From WTGJ01 sp965237765 (GTDB lineage Bacteria; Chloroflexota; Anaerolineae; Aggregatilineales; Phototrophicaceae): a stretch of 64,000 nt of DNA. Positions 24,882 to 32,770 of the stretch are shown here, piece by piece. Below the pieces are notes generated by a model, which did not search any database, had not been told where the DNA came from, and worked only from the letters and a program-made list of their open reading frames with translations. The DNA lies in assembly GCA_965237765.1 (NCBI GenBank), contig OZ250157.1:2480001-2544000 (forward strand), given 5' to 3'. The position numbers and the translations under genes were made by a program. The stretch's first letter is position 1. The number at the start of each line of letters is the position of its first letter.

Positions 24882-26822
24882 TCATTCCATGTATTCGTCC
24901 CAATCCGCGCGGCGACGACTGCTCTTGCGCAAGCGGCGCACCACAGTCTTGCCCAATTCCTCGTCGTAAATCAGCTGGCGGCGTTGTTGACGATCCTTTT
25001 TGGATGAAACGTCCTGTTCACTGTCCAATTCTTCCGCATCATCCTCAATCTCGTCCACTGCATCATTCGCCACCACGGCAGGTGTGATGAAACGACGGGC
25101 GGAACTTTGCAGGTGCTCTGGCCGCTCGGGTGGGGTGGCGCCCACCGGCTCAGCTGGAGCAGCTTCTGGCTCGCTCGCCGCCGGGTCGCTCAAATCCGGC
25201 GCATCGCCATCGCTGATCGCTTCATCAACCGGTTTTAGGGAGCTTTCTTCGGTGGCTTCGGTGATTTCCGCCTCTCCCTGGTCCGGCGTTTCGGATGGCG
25301 TGGCAGGCTCTTCGACAACTTCCGGAATTGTAAGATCAACCAGCGCCAGGCAAGCTCGGATCTGCGTTTGCAGCGATTCGACGTCCTCATTGACGCGCTG
25401 GAGCAGTGGCCGCAGCGGGTCTTCATCCAAGTAGAATCGAGTTTGCAATTCGCCAATGTTTTGTATGGGCTTGAGCGTATTAAGCAGAGGGGCTGGTAGG
25501 TCGAGCTGCTCGATGCCTAACTTGAAGTAACGTGGGGGCACTTTTTCACGCGCCTCAGATAGTTGCTGGCGGCGGATTTCGCGCCTTTTTTCGCGTTCCG
25601 CATGCGCGCTCCGCTCGATTTGTACGGCGAATTGCGAAATGGTGTTGAATTCTTCCGGCATGATGGTGAGGCCGGCTTCCCTCTTTTCTAGGATGCGCTC
25701 GATTTCCTTCAATCGTTCCGCACCGAATTTGACGACGGCTTCGGATTCCGGCCGCGTGAGCGCTTCACTCACCGTTTCAATTTCGCCTTTAATATCGACG
25801 CGCCATTGCGTGAGTTTGGCGGCCAAGCGCGCGTTTTGCCCTTCGCGGCCGATGGCGAGCGAGAGCTGATCTTCTGAAACGAGTACGTTCGCCGTGCGCC
25901 CGGCGTCAGGGTCATCATCCAAAAAGACCTCAGTGACGCGCGCCGGGCTCAACGCTTTGGTGATGAAAATATGATGGTCTGGGTTCCATTCGATGATATC
26001 GATTTTCTCATCGTGCAATTCACGCACGATATTTTGGATGCGAATGCCGCGCATTCCCACACAAGCGCCGACTGGGTCCACCCCATCCTGCAACGCGGCG
26101 ACGGCTACCTTAGAGCGGAAGCCTGCCTCACGCGCAATGTTCTTGATTTCCACTTGACCGTTGAAGATTTCTGGCACTTCGTATTCCAGCAAGCGGCGAA
26201 GCATGTTGCGGTGAGCACGGCTCACGACGATTTCCGGACCGCGGTTGCGCATTTTTACTTCGAGGACGTAAGTGCGCAGTTTTTCGTGCGGTCGCACACG
26301 TTCGCCCGGGATTTGCTGTGAGCGCGGAAGAATCGCTTCTGCCCGCCCCAGGCTCAGGGTAACTAGTGTAGGATTGACGCTTTGAACGGTGCCGGCGATG
26401 AGGTCGCCTTCACGCTCGATGAATTCTTCGTACAGTACCGCGCGCTCGGCATCGCGTATTTTTTGTAGGATGACCTGTTTGGCAGTTTGCGCGGCGATAT
26501 AACCGAAATTAGCGGTCGTATTCTCGATCGGGATCATCACCGTATCGCCAATTTCCGCGCTCGTGTCGTGTTGCTGCGCGCAATTCAGCAACACCTCGGT
26601 ATCGTCGCTAAAAATGGAATCGACGACCTCTTTCTCGACGAGGATGCGGTGCTGGCCGCTGGTCGGGTCGACGATGGCCTCAATATTTTGCCCAAGGCTC
26701 GCTCCCGTATCGCGCCGATAAGCGGATACGAGCGCTGTTTCCAGTGCATCAATCACCACTTCTCGTGGCAAGGAACGCATGTCGGTAATTTCGTTGAAGG
26801 CGAGTTCGAATTCGCTGCGCAT
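24882..26822 (-). CDS. nusA: Transcription factor NusA with long C-terminal extension
   Basis: 646 residues, far longer than the ~350-500 usual. Residues 1-125: RNA-polymerase-binding N domain; ~130-200: S1; ~225-345: tandem KH domains (G-V-D-P-V-G-A-C-V-G-x-R-G and A-I-G-R-E-G-Q-N-A-R-L-A-A-K-L). Residues ~350-646 are extra: a helical charged part, a segment near 445-500 that resembles a helix-hairpin-helix or alpha-CTD-like repeat (L-N-T-L-K then I-G-E-L), then an acidic Pro/Glu-rich stretch and a basic end (R-R-L-R-K-S-S-R-R-R). AGGTGAT precedes the ATG. It heads the operon; rimP, normally upstream, is missing here. Confidence 0.95.
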   Translation of the reverse strand: MRSEFELAFNEITDMRSLPREVVIDALETALVSAYRRDTGASLGQNIEAIVDPTSGQHRILVEKEVVDSIFSDDTEVLLNCAQQHDTSAEIGDTVMIPIENTTANFGYIAAQTAKQVILQKIRDAERAVLYEEFIEREGDLIAGTVQSVNPTLVTLSLGRAEAILPRSQQIPGERVRPHEKLRTYVLEVKMRNRGPEIVVSRAHRNMLRRLLEYEVPEIFNGQVEIKNIAREAGFRSKVAVAALQDGVDPVGACVGMRGIRIQNIVRELHDEKIDIIEWNPDHHIFITKALSPARVTEVFLDDDPDAGRTANVLVSEDQLSLAIGREGQNARLAAKLTQWRVDIKGEIETVSEALTRPESEAVVKFGAERLKEIERILEKREAGLTIMPEEFNTISQFAVQIERSAHAEREKRREIRRQQLSEAREKVPPRYFKLGIEQLDLPAPLLNTLKPIQNIGELQTRFYLDEDPLRPLLQRVNEDVESLQTQIRACLALVDLTIPEVVEEPATPSETPDQGEAEITEATEESSLKPVDEAISDGDAPDLSDPAASEPEAAPAEPVGATPPERPEHLQSSARRFITPAVVANDAVDEIEDDAEELDSEQDVSSKKDRQQRRQLIYDEELGKTVVRRLRKSSRRRADWDEYME

Positions 26823-26836
26823 TTACATCACCTAAC

Positions 26837-26857
26837 AAAAAGGTGGGGAAACCCACC
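26837..26857 (-). terminator. Hairpin plus U-tract in the nusA leader (attenuator candidate)
   Basis: On the minus strand GGTGGG, loop TTTC, CCCACC, then TTTTT: a 6-bp GC-rich stem with a U-run, the form of an intrinsic terminator. It lies downstream of the predicted nusA promoter and directly before the Shine-Dalgarno, so it could end read-through from the gene at 26936 and also attenuate nusA itself. Confidence 0.6.
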
Positions 26858-26870
26858 CTATCCAGACAGA

Positions 26871-26899
26871 AATCTAACATAATTGACGGTGCATGTCAA
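26871..26899 (-). promoter_or_regulatory. Strong promoter of the nusA operon
   Basis: Minus strand: perfect TTGACA (26899-26894), 17-base spacer, TAGATT (26876-26871) with an upstream TGT (extended -10). Predicted start near 26864, ~42 bases before the nusA ATG. The same TTGACA-17-TAGATT combination precedes tRNA-Gly at 40648. Confidence 0.65.
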
Positions 26900-26935
26900 C
26901 CGATGGTTACACAAGCTATCGGGAACATCACAAGA

Positions 26936-29900
26936 TCAACCGTTCGGCGCATACAAGGAGGCGGAATCATACGGGGGGAAGCGGAATATCCGCTTGCTAC
27001 CAGCATCCGCAATCAGCAGGTTGCCCGCATCATCGACAGTGATGTCCGTTACGCCTTCGAAGTGATAGGGTTGGTCGGTGAAGCTAGGACCAAAGCTGGC
27101 CAGGCAGCTGCCCTCACGATTCATCACCAGGATGCGGTTTTGTGTGGGGATGCTCAAATAGACGAGATCTCGTTCGGCATCGAGCGCGATTTGCGCTGGG
27201 ATGCCTTCCCGCTTGCCAGAAATGGGGTATTTGAAACTGCGTAGGAAATCTCCAGTGAGCGAAAAAATTGAGACGCGCTGATTCCACCATTCGGAAATGT
27301 ACAATTCGCCACGCGCGCGATCGATCGCCAGCGAACCGGGCTCTTCCAACTGGCCCGGTAAACTGCCACTCATGCCAATATCGTGAAGATGCGCGCCACC
27401 AGCGTCGTAAACACGGATGCGTTTGTTGCCAGTATCGGCGACGTAAACGTTTCCGGACGCATCCAAAACCAGATCTCGTGGCCCCCAAAAGCCAGTGACT
27501 GGTTCCGGCGGTGCGCCGGCCCCATAGGGGAATTGCTCCCCCCAGATCGCCTGCGCCTCCCCAGCCGCGCTGAGCAACTGGATGCGGTAATTCCAGGTGT
27601 CAGCGATGTATATGCCGCCATCCCCTGCAAGCGCTACGCCATTCGGCCGGTACAAGACCGGCGCTCCATTCGGTTCAGACAGCTGATACTGTGGATCTTC
27701 GGGGTTGTAGACATCACCGTAACTGCCGTATGTGTTCAGTAGCTGTCCGGAAGCGTTGTAGCGTCGGATTTGATTCGTCATTTCATCCGCGATAAGGATA
27801 TTCTCGCCCGCGGTTACCATACCGATGGGATGCTCTATGGATAAGTCAACGAAAAGGATGCTGCCGATGTGTTGCCCGTCATCCAATGGGCAAATTGCTT
27901 TATCCTCAGCGACGATCGAGCTGAGGGCGCTCAGGCCACCAATTTCATAAGTCCAAACACGCGCCGCAAAGTCGCGACGGATGTAGAGATACATATGGCC
28001 AGCGGGGTCCCAGTCGCTGATGTCCGTGGCACGTCCGACTGTTTCGAAGTATTTCGTGAAATCGCGCGACCAGAAAATATCCATCAAACCGGCGCGCAAA
28101 TCGGACGAGTATTGATCGTCTAGCGAAAAGTTGAAGAGTTGATTCACGCGCTCTGGCTTGAGGTTAAAATAATCTTGATTCGGCCACCAGAGACGAAGGT
28201 ATTGTTGGATGATGTATTCTGAAGAGAGCAAGTCGCCATAAGAATTGTGCAAGTTAGGGCCAAGTATCAGCACGTCTTCTTGTTGCAGGCTGTGTAATTC
28301 TGGATCAACACCGAAATACGCGGAATTGGGGTAATCGCGCATATACCATTCCAGCGGCCAGGAAACGCCATCGCCCGCATAGCCAAAACGCATTCCTGGG
28401 CCATTTTCGCTGCGCTCGCTCATCTCACCCAGGATTCCGAGCACGTATTTGACCTGTGGCGCCGCATGGGCGTAGACGAGGAATTCGTTCGCGTAATCAT
28501 GATTGACAAAAGAAGCGGCGAAAGCAGTGCGCATGGTCATCAGGCAGAGGATAATAAATGAACTCAAGGCGCACGCCTGTGGGATATAGCGCCAATTGCT
28601 GCGTCGCCTTTCGCGATAAGCGAGCCAGAAGAGAAATCCAATGAGCGCGAGCGTGAGCGCTAACGCGCCCAGCCAGAGAGTGGTGTTTCTCAGCTCGCTG
28701 CTACTCAGCCCGCCCAAAGGGCCTTCGCCGCGTAGGATGGCTCCCAACAAGCGCCATAAGCCCCAGACCACACCAGGCATAAGCAAGAGCGCGATCCAGC
28801 CAGCGCTCAATAATTCCCGCCACTTGAAGCGTGTGAACAGGCGCCCGAAGAAGCAGGCGCTCATCATGATGAGTGGGAAAGCCATGTGAATTCCCAGCCA
28901 TGGCATTTTCTCACCCGCCAAGGTATAGCCGAAGATGGCCAGGATGCCCCACCAGGCGAAAAGCAGCGGCCACGATAGTCGCGTGAGATTTTCTGACGAG
29001 GTGGGATCTTTTGCATGATCAGCACACAAACGCCTGCGCCAGTATTGGCCGATACCAGTGATAGTAGCCAGGAAGGAGCCAATGATCGGTAGGTATTCGT
29101 AGAGTGGTAAGATGATGCCGGTGTAGTAATACTGTGGCTGGGAGCCGCGGCGCACGCCTTGTTGCCCAAGCCAATAACCTAAGCTGCTCACCATACCCGT
29201 GCCAAGACCGTTGGCGTTGGTGAATATCGAAGTGAAAATGACAGCGTATAGCCCAAAATACATTGTCGCCAAGATGAGCCAGCGGCGCCAGTTCCATGTT
29301 AGGCCGACTGCGGCGGAAACGATGAAGAAGGGCAATATCGGCAACAACGAGAGCAACACCTGCCAGGCGTGGGTATTGCCCGCGAAGCTGTGCGTCGCCT
29401 CGTCATAGCCGGGGAAATTAATCGGCAGCACGGCGCGTATCGCTTCGACGGCCGCGCGGGCAATATCGGTGAGGATGGAAGCGTTGACATGCTCGCCATA
29501 TGTAAAACTCGGGCCCATCGCCGTGATGAGGATGGCGGAAAGCCAGGGCAAAGTGAGCGTACCGAGGACGATGAGCACGTCGAATTCTGGAAAGGCGTGC
29601 ATCGCTTCCCAAAAACCGCGCCGTTTCAGGTAGCGCACGCCCAAGATGATTACTAAGGCGACCGCCCAGGCTGCGTAAAATGGGAAGCTGTGCAGCGGGT
29701 AATGATAACCTTCCGCGCTGGTATCCGGTGCCTCGTGGGGTCGTGCTTCAAGCGAGCGCGATTCCAACACGAGCAACACCCCGCAGACGAGCGCCGCGAT
29801 GATGAGTATGCCCAATACCTCCCGCCAGGGTATCGAGAAGCGACGATAGACCCAGAGCGCCGGCCCGATCAACATACCAACTGTGGCCAAACCCAAGATG

Positions 29901-30841
29901 CCGCCCCATCGTAGGAAGCTTAGGAAGCCGAGGCGCTCGCTTTGCTGTTGATTGAGCAGGTATTGGTCGACGGAGCCGTCTTCCAACAACGGTACGGGCT
30001 CAGGCGAAAACCAATTGACGATACCGTTCGCGGAAGCGTCGATGCGGCCGCTGACAGAATTGTGCCCATGGAAGGCAATTGCTAGGATCCCGGTCATCAT
30101 GATGGCCACGAAGCCGCCGATGAGGATCGCGAGGGTGAGCGAATGGAAGTAGCGCTGGGCGGGGATGCTGCGATAGCGCTCCGCGACGCGCAAGAGCCAA
30201 TATAGGGTCAGGAATGAGCCGAAGATGCCGACGTAGATGAAAGTGTTTTCTTTCGAGGCCAAGCAGAGCAGCAAGCTCAAGCCCATCGCATAGAGCCAGC
30301 GCGAGCGTCCTCGCTGCGAGGATGGTCCCTCCAGGTACATCATGGCTGACCAAAGCAACAGCAGCGCGTAGAAGAGCACCGGCGTGTCGTGTCGGATGTA
30401 GCGGTTGTAATACATCGTTATTGGCGATATGAGGAGGAGTAAAGAAGCCACAAGCGCGGTATGCCGACCGATCCAGCGGCGGAATAGCAGCGGCGACATG
30501 ACGAGCAGGACACCGAGCAGAGCCGGGTAGATCCGTGCTGTAAAGTCGTTGGCACCGAAAAGGGCGTAGAAGAGCGCATTGGCTTCGAAGAGAAGCGGCC
30601 CATGCATCAGCGGCGTATGAGCGAAATCGCCACGCTCAAAAAATACGTAAGAGTAATACGTGTGAAGGCTCTCGTCGTGGCTCATCACGCGGGCACCGAG
30701 GATGTGGAAACGCGTGAAAAGCGCCGCACAGAGGATAAGCGCGTAAAACAGCGTTTCCCAATTGACCCTGATTGGTTCCCTCAACCAACTCGTAAAAAGC
30801 GTCTGGGTCTCGCTGGGTGGGTAGATGGCCGGATTTTCCAC
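26936..30841 (-). CDS. Agl23-type membrane glycosyltransferase with C-terminal NHL propeller
   Basis: 1301 residues. The N-terminal ~750 residues hold about 13-15 hydrophobic helices of GT-C type; the acidic loop after the first helix is M-S-H-D-E-S-L-H, followed by H-G-P-L-L, matching the family named 'flippase activity-associated protein Agl23' (TIGR03663). A soluble region follows with L-G-P-N-L-H-N-S-Y-G-D. Residues ~980-1301 form about six NHL-type beta-propeller blades, each with the pattern (G/D)-x-(I/L)-x-I-A-D-(T/E)-x-N-x-R-I. The likely role is sugar transfer from a lipid carrier on the outer face of the membrane, with the propeller as a binding platform. It begins 15 bases after the upstream gene, in one operon. 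Confidence 0.82.
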   Translation of the reverse strand: MENPAIYPPSETQTLFTSWLREPIRVNWETLFYALILCAALFTRFHILGARVMSHDESLHTYYSYVFFERGDFAHTPLMHGPLLFEANALFYALFGANDFTARIYPALLGVLLVMSPLLFRRWIGRHTALVASLLLLISPITMYYNRYIRHDTPVLFYALLLLWSAMMYLEGPSSQRGRSRWLYAMGLSLLLCLASKENTFIYVGIFGSFLTLYWLLRVAERYRSIPAQRYFHSLTLAILIGGFVAIMMTGILAIAFHGHNSVSGRIDASANGIVNWFSPEPVPLLEDGSVDQYLLNQQQSERLGFLSFLRWGGILGLATVGMLIGPALWVYRRFSIPWREVLGILIIAALVCGVLLVLESRSLEARPHEAPDTSAEGYHYPLHSFPFYAAWAVALVIILGVRYLKRRGFWEAMHAFPEFDVLIVLGTLTLPWLSAILITAMGPSFTYGEHVNASILTDIARAAVEAIRAVLPINFPGYDEATHSFAGNTHAWQVLLSLLPILPFFIVSAAVGLTWNWRRWLILATMYFGLYAVIFTSIFTNANGLGTGMVSSLGYWLGQQGVRRGSQPQYYYTGIILPLYEYLPIIGSFLATITGIGQYWRRRLCADHAKDPTSSENLTRLSWPLLFAWWGILAIFGYTLAGEKMPWLGIHMAFPLIMMSACFFGRLFTRFKWRELLSAGWIALLLMPGVVWGLWRLLGAILRGEGPLGGLSSSELRNTTLWLGALALTLALIGFLFWLAYRERRRSNWRYIPQACALSSFIILCLMTMRTAFAASFVNHDYANEFLVYAHAAPQVKYVLGILGEMSERSENGPGMRFGYAGDGVSWPLEWYMRDYPNSAYFGVDPELHSLQQEDVLILGPNLHNSYGDLLSSEYIIQQYLRLWWPNQDYFNLKPERVNQLFNFSLDDQYSSDLRAGLMDIFWSRDFTKYFETVGRATDISDWDPAGHMYLYIRRDFAARVWTYEIGGLSALSSIVAEDKAICPLDDGQHIGSILFVDLSIEHPIGMVTAGENILIADEMTNQIRRYNASGQLLNTYGSYGDVYNPEDPQYQLSEPNGAPVLYRPNGVALAGDGGIYIADTWNYRIQLLSAAGEAQAIWGEQFPYGAGAPPEPVTGFWGPRDLVLDASGNVYVADTGNKRIRVYDAGGAHLHDIGMSGSLPGQLEEPGSLAIDRARGELYISEWWNQRVSIFSLTGDFLRSFKYPISGKREGIPAQIALDAERDLVYLSIPTQNRILVMNREGSCLASFGPSFTDQPYHFEGVTDITVDDAGNLLIADAGSKRIFRFPPYDSASLYAPNG

Positions 30842-30856
30842 AGCAATTCCTAGCGC

Positions 30857-32761
30857 TTATTCGAGGGAATAATCATTGCTGAAGGCGGATGAACTTACCC
30901 AGAGGATGATATCCAATGCGGCTGTGTCAGAAGTATCGGTTTGGCGTGGCTCATCGCGCCGCAAGAAATAGCGCAAGATGTCAATATCGCTCCCCCCCAC
31001 ATGCTGTTGGCGAGAGAGCACGAATCGTTGCCCGTAGTAAGGGCCGGCAAGCGCGCTTTCGGCAATATTACCATCCACCGAATCGCTGATGACGACCGGG
31101 AATCCGGCCGCCAATTCGAGCGTTGGGAGCACTACGACATCCTCAAATTTACGAAGATTCCAGAGCAAGGTGTTCACTTGCGCCAGATTTTCCGCATCTT
31201 CTAGCGCGAGCGCGATGGTGAATTCCGGCACATTCGCGCTCAATTGATGGGAAATCGCAGCGAGTGATTGCGCGAAATAATGATTTGCTTTCGTTTGCGC
31301 AAAGGATAGCCATGGCGCCCTATTCACATTGTCGTGAGCTGCGACGGTGCGCCAGCCATTACTGAATGCGCCGGCCAATAAGAAGCAAGCCACGGTGGCG
31401 CCGATGACTCGCCTGACGATGCTCCTTTCGATGTAAATCTGTGCGCCGAGATATAGGGCAAGCAACATAAATAACCCAACCACTAAACGTAAGACAGTCC
31501 AAATAGCCACCGAGGAACTCTGGTTGAAGATTCCAGAAAAGAAATCGCCCAGTGTGGTGTATATGCCCATATGCGCAGTGAGGATTCGCAATTGCACGGC
31601 CAGCCAGGCGAAAAGTAACGCACAGGGTATTCCAACCAGCCAGGCGGCTTGGTGGGCGCCAAGCAATCGTGTTGTGCCGTTGGTGGCGTTTGTTTTCGTG
31701 AATAAGGGTTTCAGCGCAGCGAGCACACATATGGCGAGTGGGATGCTCAACCAGCTGGCGTGGGCAGGGTTGGTGCCCCGGTCTAAGGTGAGGGCGAGCG
31801 TGAGCAAAACGAGCCAGGCCGCTGCGAAGCGCTCGGGAAAGGGTATCTCGCCACGTTTCCAACGACTTATGAGAGCGAATGCCGCCAAGAGCCAATAGCC
31901 ATGCTCATAATAGAAACTGACGCCAATAATTTGTAGAAAATTGCCTGGGCTTGCCCATCCCTCGAGCGCCCCTGCCAGGTTGTCACCGACTAGTGCGAGG
32001 CCGTCTAACTGTGTTAGTAAGGCGGTGCTCAGGAGTAATAGGCTGGCCAAGATGACCAAAAGTGATTGTCGCCAGGGCCAATCGCGGAGCAGCACGCGAC
32101 TTTCGTCAGACAAGCGAACGCCGCCACCTATCGCATAAAATGCGGCCAAGATCGCGCTGCCAGCGAGCAAATAACCCCGGCCGTCTGTCAAGAAGACCGT
32201 CAGCGCAAGGGTGAAGGCGCTCGCTATTTGCCAGCGGTGGCGCGCTTTTGACTCTTCATCATTCCGATTCAGCCAGCATTGATAGATGGCGTAAAGCATG
32301 CTGATGATGGCGAGTTGCGACAGAATCGCGCTCTCTGCGCTGCGCGAAGCGAACAATAATAAAGGCGAAATTAGTAGCAAACCGCTAAGCGTCAGGCTTT
32401 GCGCCCTACCCAATAGCGGCCGGAAAAGCTGGGGCGAAAGAACCAACGCGACACCGGCTAGCGCTACCGGCAGGCGCAGCGAGTCGGTCTCGGCGCCGAA
32501 CAGGGAGAAGAGCAACCGGTGCGCCATGCGCAGGATTGGGCTAACGCCGGTGGTATCGATTGGCAAGGCCGTAGGTGCATAGATAGCGGCGACGGCTGCT
32601 GGTAACTCGCGAACTTGGAGTGGCGAGACACTCAATTCGGCGAATCGAGTGCCCAGAGCCAGTAGCGCGATTGCCACGAGGACCAAAGTTTCACGCGATA
32701 GCGTTACAGAGAATTCGCGTGAATTCGTGAGTGACCCTGCGGTTAACACGCTTCGCTCCAT
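30857..32761 (-). CDS. GT-C/PMT-like multispanning membrane protein
   Basis: 634 residues from ATG at 32761; a TTG at 32770, adjoining the upstream stop, is an alternative. About 12-13 hydrophobic helices and a ~150-residue extracytoplasmic C-terminal part. The layout is that of ArnT/PMT-type glycosyltransferases, but the acidic loop after helix 1 reads L-Q-V-R-E-L rather than the usual D-E, so catalysis is uncertain. No exact family is recognised. It is the third gene of the 40518-26936 membrane-protein operon. Confidence 0.68.
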   Translation of the reverse strand: MERSVLTAGSLTNSREFSVTLSRETLVLVAIALLALGTRFAELSVSPLQVRELPAAVAAIYAPTALPIDTTGVSPILRMAHRLLFSLFGAETDSLRLPVALAGVALVLSPQLFRPLLGRAQSLTLSGLLLISPLLLFASRSAESAILSQLAIISMLYAIYQCWLNRNDEESKARHRWQIASAFTLALTVFLTDGRGYLLAGSAILAAFYAIGGGVRLSDESRVLLRDWPWRQSLLVILASLLLLSTALLTQLDGLALVGDNLAGALEGWASPGNFLQIIGVSFYYEHGYWLLAAFALISRWKRGEIPFPERFAAAWLVLLTLALTLDRGTNPAHASWLSIPLAICVLAALKPLFTKTNATNGTTRLLGAHQAAWLVGIPCALLFAWLAVQLRILTAHMGIYTTLGDFFSGIFNQSSSVAIWTVLRLVVGLFMLLALYLGAQIYIERSIVRRVIGATVACFLLAGAFSNGWRTVAAHDNVNRAPWLSFAQTKANHYFAQSLAAISHQLSANVPEFTIALALEDAENLAQVNTLLWNLRKFEDVVVLPTLELAAGFPVVISDSVDGNIAESALAGPYYGQRFVLSRQQHVGGSDIDILRYFLRRDEPRQTDTSDTAALDIILWVSSSAFSNDYSLE

Positions 32762-32770
32762 GAATATCAA

